Origin: 14-2 sp963628035
GTDB lineage: Bacteria > Bacillota > Clostridia > Lachnospirales > Lachnospiraceae
Direction: 5' to 3'
DNA: 64,000 bases
Assembly (NCBI GenBank): GCA_963628035.1
Contig: CAVGED010000111.1
Coordinates: 40,939 to 104,938, forward strand
The position numbers were made by a program, and so were the translations under genes. This document shows, piece by piece, positions 50,654-58,737 of the stretch. Below the pieces are notes generated by a model. That model was not told the DNA's origin. It saw nothing but the letters and a program-made list of their open reading frames with translations, and did no database searches. Position 1 is the stretch's first letter; every line of letters starts with the position of its first letter.

Positions 50654-50665
50654 AGAATGTATACT
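50636..50665 (+). promoter_or_regulatory. Candidate promoter for the beta-mannoside locus
   Basis: TTAGAA, 18-base spacer, TATACT: strong -10, poor -35, typical of activator-dependent promoters. The rest of the 384-base gap (50323-50706) is AT-rich and holds the divergent AraC promoter and the direct repeats. Confidence 0.6.
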
Positions 50666-50706
50666 AAAAAAAATAGCTGAAGGGTCAAAAGAAGGTAGAG
50701 AAAATT

Positions 50707-53217
50707 ATGTTATTACAGAATTGGAATTTGCAGGTGGAAAGTGAAAATCCCTATTTGGAAAGAGAAGTTTGTGTGCAGGCACATGTTCCGGGGGATATTA
50801 CTTCTGATCTGTACCAGGCAGGATTGATCGAAAATCCATATTATGGCTTGAATCATAAAGAACTCTTGTGGATCAGCCGTCAGGACTTTACCTATAAAAC
50901 AGTTTTTGATACAGATTCAGAGCTCCTGCAGCAGGAGAATGTATTACTGAATTTTGAAAGCATAGATCTGTTTGCGGATATTTATCTGAATGGGAAATTG
51001 CTGGGCAGAACGCAGAATATGTTTCTGAAATATACCTTTGAGGTCAAAGGATTGCTGAGAGAGAAGGACAATGTTCTGCAGGTAAAGCTGCATTCCACCC
51101 TTGAGGCAATGGACAGATTAGACGATATGGGATATTTTGGAACCTTTAATACACCGCGTATTTTTCTGCGTACCGTGCAGTGCCATTTCGGCTGGGACTG
51201 GGCACCGAATCTGCCCGGGTACGGTATCTGCGGGGAAGTATCTCTGGAAGGGGTCAGTGCCACGCGGATCGAAGATGTAACATACCGTGCCGGTGCGGAC
51301 GGCAGGATAACCTTTATTGCCGAGGTAAACTATAATATTGAGCCAACCATGGATGATTATGGTGTGCCGATCGCAGATACCAGTATTCCAAAGAATGAGG
51401 ATAAACTGGAATTTTATCTGGAGACGAAGCCTGAGAGCGGTAAGTTTGTGGGAAAGACCATTGAGGTGGACGGTATTCGGAATTTTGTGAACTTTACATT
51501 GGAAGATGTCGAACTCTGGTGGCCGAACGGTTATGGGAAGCAGTCTTTGTACAACTATCGTGTGGTTCTGTACAGAGGCGGCAGGGCAGTTTCGGAGAAG
51601 AAGGGCAGATGTGCCTTCCGGGAAGTGAAACTGGTACAGGAAGTCAAGGATGAGCAGTTGACAGGTTTTGAATTTTACATAAATGGAGTAAAGGTATTTG
51701 CAAAGGGGTCTAACTGGATCCCTGCGGACTGTTTTACAGGCTGTGTTACGAAGGAACGGTACGGAGAACTTCTGCGCCTTGCAAAAGACGGTAATATGAA
51801 TATGCTCCGTGTATGGGGTGGCGGTCTGTATGAACACGATGCGTTCTATGATTTTTGTGATGAGATGGGGATCATGATATTCCAGGACTTTATGTTTGCC
51901 TGTTCTGATCTGCCGGAAGACAATCCCGGGTGGCAGGAAAATGCACTGGCAGACTGTGAGTATCAGATCAAGCGTCTGCGTAATCATCCCTGCATTGTTT
52001 ATTGGAGCGGCGGAAATGAGAAGACGGGCAGCTGTCTGAGACAGATTCCAAGGGGCGATTTCTTCATAGACTATCTTTTGATGGGACTGATCAGAAGAAT
52101 GGATCCAACAAGACCGTTTGGCAGGCAGAGTCCCTGCAGCCTGACGGAAGTCGGCAATGATCTCCGGTCAGGAGACTGTCATTACGGTTCTCTGGGAGCG
52201 ACAATGGAATCCTGGGAGAAGATAGGTAAGACAACGATCACCGATTACAGGAAGCTGGTTGCCCGGCAAGTCATAGGCTTTCTGTCGGAGGTGAACGGCT
52301 TAAGCCCTGACAGCCTGCAGACGATGCAGAAATCCTATCCGGCAGACAAGTTGTGGCCAATCAATGAGTATTGGGTGGAACGAATGACGAACAATCCCTA
52401 TGACGGACGGGGAGGTGTACCATTTGCCACATGGCTGGAGCGATATGTGGCAGATCTGTACGGCAGAGCGGGGTCCGTGGAAAGCTTTATTGCCAAAGGG
52501 ATGATGTTTTATGCAGAGACTATCCGGACAGAGATAGAATGGGCACGTGCCCATCAGCCTGTGACAGGCGGCATTCTCAACTGGATGTATAATGACATCT
52601 GGCCATGCGGTACATGGTCGGTAATTGATTATTATACCGAGCCGAAGCAGGTTTATTATCAGATGAAGCGTTCCTTCCGCCCAGTACTGGCTTCCTTTGT
52701 TGAGAATAAGGAGGGACAGACGGAGCTTGTGGTGATAAATGAGAGCGGACAGACTGCGGCACTGACGGTGGAATACGGATGCCGTACCCTCGATGGCAAA
52801 GTGCGTGCAGACAGCAGTCGGCAGATTGTTTTGCAGCATGGCATGGCTTACCGAGAAACAGTTGACTTTGCAGTAAATGAAAAGAATACATACTTATATA
52901 CGAGCGTTGATGACGGTGAGCATACAGTACGGAATGTTTATTCTCCGAATTTTTGGCGGGATGCAGAGTTTCATGGAAGCTATGCGGTTCATGCAGAACT
53001 GGTAGAACCCTGCAGAGCATACATTACAGTTAGGGCCTCAGGTTTTGTGAAGGGGTTGTTTTTAAGTTTCCCGGATAATTTCCGTTATCATTACAGCGAT
53101 AATTATCTGGATATAGAGGACGGTCAGGAAGTGACTGTAGAGGTGACCTCCGTAAGCCCGATTGATATAAAGCAACTGATGGTGATTGATTATGCCCATG
53201 CGGTGAAAGGAGAGTAA
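50707..53217 (+). CDS. Beta-mannosidase (glycoside hydrolase family 2)
   Basis: 836 residues. GH2 order: jelly-roll sugar-binding domain (residues ~1-165, QAHVPGDITSDLYQAGLIENPYYG, NFESIDLFADIYLNGKLLG, FGWDWAP), Ig-like domain (ELWWPNGYGKQSLYN), TIM barrel (GVKVFAKGSNWIPAD, NMNMLRVWGGGLYEHDAFYDFCDEMG split in the text) with acid/base Glu in YWSGGNE and nucleophile Glu probably in FLSEVNGLS, then C-terminal beta domains. The YGLN and DWAP features favour mannosidase over galactosidase. No signal peptide, so it is intracellular and acts on imported oligosaccharides. AAGGTAGAG precedes ATG. Confidence 0.93.
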   Translation: MLLQNWNLQVESENPYLEREVCVQAHVPGDITSDLYQAGLIENPYYGLNHKELLWISRQDFTYKTVFDTDSELLQQENVLLNFESIDLFADIYLNGKLLGRTQNMFLKYTFEVKGLLREKDNVLQVKLHSTLEAMDRLDDMGYFGTFNTPRIFLRTVQCHFGWDWAPNLPGYGICGEVSLEGVSATRIEDVTYRAGADGRITFIAEVNYNIEPTMDDYGVPIADTSIPKNEDKLEFYLETKPESGKFVGKTIEVDGIRNFVNFTLEDVELWWPNGYGKQSLYNYRVVLYRGGRAVSEKKGRCAFREVKLVQEVKDEQLTGFEFYINGVKVFAKGSNWIPADCFTGCVTKERYGELLRLAKDGNMNMLRVWGGGLYEHDAFYDFCDEMGIMIFQDFMFACSDLPEDNPGWQENALADCEYQIKRLRNHPCIVYWSGGNEKTGSCLRQIPRGDFFIDYLLMGLIRRMDPTRPFGRQSPCSLTEVGNDLRSGDCHYGSLGATMESWEKIGKTTITDYRKLVARQVIGFLSEVNGLSPDSLQTMQKSYPADKLWPINEYWVERMTNNPYDGRGGVPFATWLERYVADLYGRAGSVESFIAKGMMFYAETIRTEIEWARAHQPVTGGILNWMYNDIWPCGTWSVIDYYTEPKQVYYQMKRSFRPVLASFVENKEGQTELVVINESGQTAALTVEYGCRTLDGKVRADSSRQIVLQHGMAYRETVDFAVNEKNTYLYTSVDDGEHTVRNVYSPNFWRDAEFHGSYAVHAELVEPCRAYITVRASGFVKGLFLSFPDNFRYHYSDNYLDIEDGQEVTVEVTSVSPIDIKQLMVIDYAHAVKGE

Positions 53218-53221
53218 AACA

Positions 53222-53356
53222 GTGAAGAGAACGTATGAAATGCCAGAGATTTCGGTGATATTAGTGAATGATGAAGAAGATATTATCACATTGTCTGGTA
53301 GGGAGAACGGTAACGGGGAATCTGAGGATTTAATGGAAATGTTCTCTAATAATTAA
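53222..53356 (+). CDS. 44-residue peptide following the beta-mannosidase gene
   Basis: GTG start at 53222 with AAAGGAGAG nine bases upstream and five bases after the mannosidase stop. The peptide begins MKRTYEMPEISVILVNDEED, continues IITLSGRENGNG and ends in an acidic Met-rich tail. The pattern K-x-YE-PEI-VI-x-x-EDIIT-SG-ENG resembles short hypothetical proteins I associate with clostridial genomes; function unknown. No signal peptide or membrane segment. Confidence 0.65.
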   Translation: MKRTYEMPEISVILVNDEEDIITLSGRENGNGESEDLMEMFSNN

Positions 53357-53361
53357 ACGGA

Positions 53362-53408
53362 TAGGTAATTGTGAAACTCGCTAAGCTAAGCAGGTTCACA
53401 ATTACCTA
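53362..53408 (+). terminator. Hairpin after the 44-residue peptide gene
   Basis: 14-bp perfect stem TAGGTAATTGTGAA / TTCACAATTACCTA with a 19-base loop. No T-run follows, so it may be a processing or partial terminator within the locus. Confidence 0.65.
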
Positions 53409-53440
53409 CTTGTACCATATACAATAAGGAGCAAAGGAAT

Positions 53441-53590
53441 ATGAAAATTGTATGTCTTGGCGATAGTTTGACAGAAGGGGATTATGGAACAGATACTGCG
53501 GGTATTGGAGATGTGAGAGCAGAAAATTATCCATATTTCCTGGCAAAAATAACAGGAGATTGCAAAACAAGTTTATAATCTCAGTGCGGA
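53441..53590 (+). pseudogene. Remnant of an SGNH/GDSL hydrolase N-terminus
   Basis: ATG at 53441 with AAGGAG upstream reads MKIVCLGDSLTEGDYG, the GDSL block I of SGNH esterases, and NYPYFLAKITGDCK, then stops at 53576 after 45 codons. Dropping one A from the CAAAAC run near 53560 gives CKQVYNL, which fits the next strand of the family. That frame then runs directly into the next gene. Blocks II-V are absent, so the gene is a decayed fragment, probably from a deletion. A full gene would have encoded a carbohydrate esterase, fitting the locus. Confidence 0.75.
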
Positions 53591-53654
53591 TTTGAGATTT
53601 TTCGCAGACACCTACCGACTGAAACGGATAAAGAGAGGAGAGACAGGTATAGAT

Positions 53655-55424
53655 ATGAATACCAACAGGATAACTGATATCTTGGACAGATACGGACAGG
53701 GAGAACAGGATTCTTTTAAATTTATTGCCTTCTGGTCTCCGCCAATTACGGATGAACACTACAGTTGGGTTAAGGAGTGCGGCTATACACACCTGATTAT
53801 TGACCGCAAATACGATGCGGAGTATGGCTCAGCCAAAATGGGAGAAGCCGTCCATCTGGCCGGGAAATATGGTCTGAAGGCGATTTTGTCTACCGGTGAT
53901 TTCTTGACGGCAGAACACCCATATGCTGACGAACCAAGCTTTGACGGAGCATATGAGGACGAGCCTTTGAGTATTGGCGATCTGGAAAAACACAGCAAAG
54001 GACTTTATGAATTCCAAAAAAAATATCCCGGAAAATGCTTCTATGTGAATCTTGTAAGGCTCAATGGAAGAAGTTGGGATGTATACAGCGAGTATTTCAA
54101 GAAACTTTTTTTAATCGAAGCGGACAGAAAAACCGTATCTGGTGACATCTATCCGCTGCGAGAGCCGGATGCTTCGGGGAACACAATGGTTCCCTTTCTG
54201 GATTATATCCGCCGGATCGGCAAGCTTGCGGCAGAGACGGACAGTGAGATGTACTTCTTTGTACAGACCATTGCAATGCATGGCAACGGTTGGGGACATC
54301 CGGCACGCCGTCCCACATGGGAGGATATCCGGTTTCTACAGTATGTGATCCTATCCTGCGGCGCCAGGGGATTTCAGCATTTCTGCTATATGAGTCCGGG
54401 GCTTCCGCCATATACAGGGGAATTCAGGGAAGAAGATTATGCCTGCGTTCATCCGAAGGGGTACCGCACGGAGATTTGGTATGCGGCACAAAAGGTAATT
54501 GCGGAATTTAAACAGTTTGAAAATATATTTCTGAAATTCAGCTGGAAGGGGATCATGCCCGTATATGGAAGCACAGGAGAGCAGTGTGAAAACTTTGATG
54601 AACTTGGCGAATATGTAAAAGGTCATTCTTATGTGAAAGATGTAAAGGCAGAAAAGGCATTGCTGATCGGATGCTTTGAGGATGCTGACGGCAATGTGGG
54701 ATTTTCCCTGGTGAATTTTACCGACCCATATGCCGGGCAGAACAACCAGATATCCATAACCTTTCGCTGTATGGAAGAAATTGCGGTTATTAAGAACGGT
54801 CAGGTACGGACGCAACAACTCGAAGATGGCGTATATTCTGTCACGCTTGACCCGGGTGAAGGACAGTTTGTGATCCTGCCGAAGCAGGATGAGGCAATGC
54901 TTTCGGTCATTACAAAGAAAGAAGAGAAGCCTTCCTATCTGTCCGCACCAGAAGGCTGTCTGTGGAAAGAAGATTTTTCCATTGGCAACCAGCTGGATAC
55001 CTACAATGTATACGGAAGCGGGAACAGTCATTTTGAGTTTCTGGAAAAGGGTTATCCCGAAGGGGGATGTGGCCGTGTGGTACGGCTGTATACTTCCACC
55101 GGAAAAGAGAAGGACTGGTCAACTTACAAGATCAGCCTGCCTGACATCCCCTATGATGCAAACCAAAAGCTGGTATTTAAGATGTACTTTACCGAAAGTG
55201 CATTTACGATGTCTGTTTCCTACGATCATATGAAGAAGATGTGTCGTTCCGTGGAATGTAATACCCTGGAGCGATATGGAAGATGGACGTGGCTGGATGT
55301 TCCTTTGAAGGAAATCCGACAGGACGGTCTTTCAACCTTGTCAGAGGTAACAATTTGTATCGGCGCCGGTATTCCTTTTGGAACAGTGGCATATATGGAT
55401 GAAATATTGCTCTGCGATATGTAG
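53655..55424 (+). CDS. Uncharacterised barrel-type protein, candidate glycoside hydrolase (no signal peptide)
   Basis: 589 residues, paralogous to the next gene. Shared landmarks: FIAFWSPP near residue 25, LIIDRKY, EDEPLS near 100, DIYPL, ARRPTWEDIRFLQYVILSCGARGF, FCYMSPGLPPYTGEF, then a small beta domain ending PGEGQFVILP. Alternating strands and helices over residues ~20-310 suggest a TIM barrel. The DEP motif is reminiscent of NEP acid/base motifs in clan GH-A, but the assignment is inference. It has an extra C-terminal ~150-residue beta module (residues ~435-589: DFSIGNQLDTYNVYGSG, DWSTYKISLPDIPY) similar to a carbohydrate-binding jelly roll. First ATG in frame is 53655; a GGAG lies 14 bases upstream. 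Substrate unknown, probably mannoside-related by context. Confidence 0.7.
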   Translation: MNTNRITDILDRYGQGEQDSFKFIAFWSPPITDEHYSWVKECGYTHLIIDRKYDAEYGSAKMGEAVHLAGKYGLKAILSTGDFLTAEHPYADEPSFDGAYEDEPLSIGDLEKHSKGLYEFQKKYPGKCFYVNLVRLNGRSWDVYSEYFKKLFLIEADRKTVSGDIYPLREPDASGNTMVPFLDYIRRIGKLAAETDSEMYFFVQTIAMHGNGWGHPARRPTWEDIRFLQYVILSCGARGFQHFCYMSPGLPPYTGEFREEDYACVHPKGYRTEIWYAAQKVIAEFKQFENIFLKFSWKGIMPVYGSTGEQCENFDELGEYVKGHSYVKDVKAEKALLIGCFEDADGNVGFSLVNFTDPYAGQNNQISITFRCMEEIAVIKNGQVRTQQLEDGVYSVTLDPGEGQFVILPKQDEAMLSVITKKEEKPSYLSAPEGCLWKEDFSIGNQLDTYNVYGSGNSHFEFLEKGYPEGGCGRVVRLYTSTGKEKDWSTYKISLPDIPYDANQKLVFKMYFTESAFTMSVSYDHMKKMCRSVECNTLERYGRWTWLDVPLKEIRQDGLSTLSEVTICIGAGIPFGTVAYMDEILLCDM

Positions 55425-55486
55425 CTGTTCCGAGATTTTGTCTTTGAATAGCTACTGCAAAATAATATACAGGAGGTAATAAGAAC

Positions 55487-56875
55487 GTGAAGAAGAGAAA
55501 AATTTGTCTGCTGCTGGCGGCTTTGCAGTTGATCTTATGTGTTACAGGCTGCAGTTGCGATCAGGGAGGAAAAACGCCCGGAGAAAAAGGAGAAGAGGAG
55601 GATACGGTGGTCTATACTTACCCCTCAGAGATTCCTGCCTATGAGGATACGCAGGAATTTGAAATGGTTGCTTTCTGGTCTCCGCCAAGTACGCTGGAAC
55701 ACTATCAGGATATGGTGGATTGTGGTTTTACATCTGTCGTTATCGATGCCAAATACGGAAACACCATTGGCTCTGGTACGCTGATGGACACACTGGGAAT
55801 ATGTGACCAGGTCGGTATCAAGGCATATCTTGCAGTAGAAAGGGATCAGAGCTTCAGCGATGTCCAGAGTTATGGAAAATATGAATCCTTTGCAGGTGTC
55901 AATACCGATGAGCCTCTGACGAAGAAACAACTGGATATCATTGCGTCAAACATAGACATCTTAAACAAAGTGTATCCGGATCAGAGCAAGAAATATCTGA
56001 CTACATTAGTAAATGGTGCAACCCCAGAGATAGAACAGGATTTTGGAACATTTGAAGCCTATGTGGATTATTATTTTCAAAACGGCGGTGGTGAACAGAA
56101 GGCTTTTATGTACGATATTTATCCCCTGCAGGGATCAAATATAAAGGGAATTATTAACGGCAACTGGCTGAAATCTCTGGAGGTAATGGCAGCAGCTTCC
56201 AAAAAATATGATGTGGATCTTTATTCATATCTGGCTACGATGTCTATCAGAAGCCAGAGTACACGTCGGCCGGCTGAGGACGATATGCGTTATGTATCCT
56301 ATGTCAATCTGGCATATGGTGTAAAGGGGTTTGCTTATTTCTGCTACATGTCTCCCGGAGGTCCGCCTTACGATGGAGAGTTTGAAGCAAATGATTGGGC
56401 ACTGGTGAATTTTACGAACCAGGATGACATTTCTACTTATTATAAGACCCCGACATGGGAGATCGTACAGAAGGTTAATAACGAGATGAAGTTGCTTGAC
56501 CACGTGATATTGTCTTATGAATGGGATGGTGTCATGAAGAGTGTTGGAAGCGAAGCTTCTACTACTGCAGGTCAGAACTGCTTCCGGGAAGCGAAGCAGT
56601 GGCTTAAGAGTCATGATGGAATCAGGAACTTTCAGAGCACCGAAGATGCCATTCTTGGAGTATTCAAGGATGCGGATGGTTATGACGGTTTCATGCTGGT
56701 TAATTTTGCCGATACCATGTATGACAAAGAGAATACGGTAACCCTGAAGCTTCGCGGCGCAACACGCGCAGTTGTTTATATCAAAGGAGAACCGCAGGTA
56801 GTCGAGCTGGTGGACGAAACCTATACAGTTACACTGAAACCGGGTGAAGGCCAGTTTATTATTCCGTTGTCATAG
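55487..56875 (+). CDS. Lipoprotein paralogue of the preceding barrel protein
   Basis: 462 residues. GTG start with AGGAGG, then a signal peptide (KKRKICLLLAALQLILCVTGC) whose lipobox CVTGC places it on the outer face of the membrane. The barrel domain matches the previous protein: MVAFWSPPSTLEHY, VVIDAKYG, TDEPLT, DIYPLQG, RRPAEDDMRYVSY, KGFAYFCYMSPGGPPYDGEF, and PGEGQFIIPLS at the end. It lacks the extra C-terminal beta module. The two probably act on related substrates on opposite sides of the membrane. It immediately precedes the ABC importer genes. Catalytic role is inference. Confidence 0.72.
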   Translation: MKKRKICLLLAALQLILCVTGCSCDQGGKTPGEKGEEEDTVVYTYPSEIPAYEDTQEFEMVAFWSPPSTLEHYQDMVDCGFTSVVIDAKYGNTIGSGTLMDTLGICDQVGIKAYLAVERDQSFSDVQSYGKYESFAGVNTDEPLTKKQLDIIASNIDILNKVYPDQSKKYLTTLVNGATPEIEQDFGTFEAYVDYYFQNGGGEQKAFMYDIYPLQGSNIKGIINGNWLKSLEVMAAASKKYDVDLYSYLATMSIRSQSTRRPAEDDMRYVSYVNLAYGVKGFAYFCYMSPGGPPYDGEFEANDWALVNFTNQDDISTYYKTPTWEIVQKVNNEMKLLDHVILSYEWDGVMKSVGSEASTTAGQNCFREAKQWLKSHDGIRNFQSTEDAILGVFKDADGYDGFMLVNFADTMYDKENTVTLKLRGATRAVVYIKGEPQVVELVDETYTVTLKPGEGQFIIPLS

Positions 56876-56887
56876 TGAGGAGTGGAA

Positions 56888-57832
56888 ATGTCGAATGAAA
56901 AAATGAAAAAAATGAAGGAACGGTTTGTAAGGCGGTACAGCTCTGATATGCCTTATACATTTCAGAAGGGAAAATTTCTGTTTGCATTTCTGCTGTGCCT
57001 GCCTGCTGTGTTGGGGCTGGTAGTATGGTATTTTGGCGTGAACTTCCAGTCCATTGCCATGGCGTTTAAGGATCCTAATACGGATGCATGGTCACTTGTG
57101 AATTTTAAACGCCTGCTCAACGAGCTGGCAATGCCAGAGTCAGAAATGTATGTCTCGCTGATGAATACCTTTAAATATTTTGTTCTGTCAGCAGTTGTGA
57201 TTCCGGTAACGACCTATTTCATTGCTTATTATATTTACAAACAGATAAGGTTTGCCAAGTTTTTTCTGGTGATGTTACATGTTCCCAGCATTATTTCGGC
57301 AGTTGTTGTCGCATCCATGATGAAGAATGTTCTTTCGCCGTTGGGACCGATCAGTCAGATCATGAACAAAATGGGGCTGGGGTTTCTGCCTAATCTTCTG
57401 GGGCAGAAGGAAACCGCTACCAAGACCCTGTTGCTGATCGTATTTATTCTGAGTTTGAATGCTAATCTGTTGTTATGGATCGGGACCTTCAAACGCATCC
57501 CGCAGGATGTGATCGATGCGGCGGCAATTGATGGTGCCAATGAGATGCAGGAGCTGTTTAGGGTTGTGACCCCCATGGTTTCCACCACGGCAGTTACTCT
57601 GTTCATTCTTGGCGCAACCGGTATATTTACAGCCTCCGGTCCGATTCTTTACTATACCAACGGAGGAGCAGATACAAGTACGTTGTCATTCTGGATATTT
57701 AATCAGACTTATAACAATTCCCAGCTTAATTATCCTGCGGCTGTGGGTATTTTCTTTACCTTTATTGGATTGCCGGTCGTGCTGTTTTTAAACTGGCTTG
57801 CAAACAGGATTGCCAAGCAGGTAGAGTATTAA
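56888..57832 (+). CDS. ABC sugar importer permease (MalF/UgpA type)
   Basis: 314 residues, six membrane helices. CUT1-type permease with the EAA-like loop DVIDAAAIDGANEMQELFRVV around residues 210-230. GAGGAG precedes the ATG at 56888; 12 bases after the lipoprotein stop. Partners: the next permease and the solute-binding protein. No ATPase gene is present here, so a shared MsmX-type ATPase from elsewhere is probably used. Confidence 0.93.
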   Translation: MSNEKMKKMKERFVRRYSSDMPYTFQKGKFLFAFLLCLPAVLGLVVWYFGVNFQSIAMAFKDPNTDAWSLVNFKRLLNELAMPESEMYVSLMNTFKYFVLSAVVIPVTTYFIAYYIYKQIRFAKFFLVMLHVPSIISAVVVASMMKNVLSPLGPISQIMNKMGLGFLPNLLGQKETATKTLLLIVFILSLNANLLLWIGTFKRIPQDVIDAAAIDGANEMQELFRVVTPMVSTTAVTLFILGATGIFTASGPILYYTNGGADTSTLSFWIFNQTYNNSQLNYPAAVGIFFTFIGLPVVLFLNWLANRIAKQVEY

Positions 57833-57845
57833 GGAGGTGAAAAAG

Positions 57846-58697
57846 ATGCACTCAAAAAAAAGAAAGAAAACAACTCCGGTGCGGGTTATTATGTGGACAT
57901 TTCTGATGCTCTACGTCATTTTTTTTGGATTCTTGTTTTGCTGGACTTTTTTAAATTCTCTGAAAGGTCTGGTGGAATATAATCAGGACAGACTTTCACT
58001 GCCGACAAAATGGCTGTTTTCCAATTATAAGCTTGCCTGGGATACATTGTCGGCCGGTGGAAAACCGGTTATTGAAATGGTCTTTAATGCATTATGGCTG
58101 ACGGTAGGAGGACTGGTAATTTCGCAGGTCTGTATTATTTGTTTTTCTTATGCCATGGCAAGACTGGATTTTCCGCTAAAGAGGTTTTTCAATGTGTTGA
58201 ATATGGCGATCATCATGATTCCGATCATGGGGTCCATGCCTTCTTTTATGAAAATGTTGCTGAGACTGGGAATTTACAATTCACCGCTATATCTGCTTGT
58301 AAATATCGGAGGGTTTGGAGGCGGCATGATCATTTACCGTACGGCATTTAAGAATATTCCATGGGAATTTGCAGAAGCAGCCTATATGGATGGAGCCAGT
58401 CACTGGCAGGTGTTTGTAAAATTGATGATTCCGCAGATCAAGCCGTTGATTATAGCCAATGCGATCGGTTCCTTCATTGGAGTCTGGAACGATGCAATGA
58501 CACCGCTTTTGTACTTGCCATCTTATCCCACGCTGTCAAGCGGTCTGTATGTCTATGAAATTGAAATGGCACGAAAGATCAACACCCCGGTGTTATTTGC
58601 TGGCTGTTTTCTGTGTGCCATTCCACCGCTTTTGATGTTCATCATTTTCAATAAGCATATGATGAACGTGGATCTGTCCGGCGGGCTGAAAGGTTAA
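57846..58697 (+). CDS. ABC sugar importer permease (MalG/UgpE type)
   Basis: 283 residues, six helices, with EAA loop WEFAEAAYMDGASHWQVFVKL near residue 180 and a C-terminal MMNVDLSGGLKG typical of MalG-type permeases. The ATG at 57846 is six bases after AGGAGGTG; the 57837 GTG is inside that site. Pairs with the preceding permease. Confidence 0.94.
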   Translation: MHSKKRKKTTPVRVIMWTFLMLYVIFFGFLFCWTFLNSLKGLVEYNQDRLSLPTKWLFSNYKLAWDTLSAGGKPVIEMVFNALWLTVGGLVISQVCIICFSYAMARLDFPLKRFFNVLNMAIIMIPIMGSMPSFMKMLLRLGIYNSPLYLLVNIGGFGGGMIIYRTAFKNIPWEFAEAAYMDGASHWQVFVKLMIPQIKPLIIANAIGSFIGVWNDAMTPLLYLPSYPTLSSGLYVYEIEMARKINTPVLFAGCFLCAIPPLLMFIIFNKHMMNVDLSGGLKG

Positions 58698-58737
58698 TTA
58701 TGAGCAGAAGCTGCTCAAAAAATAAAGGAGGATTTTT

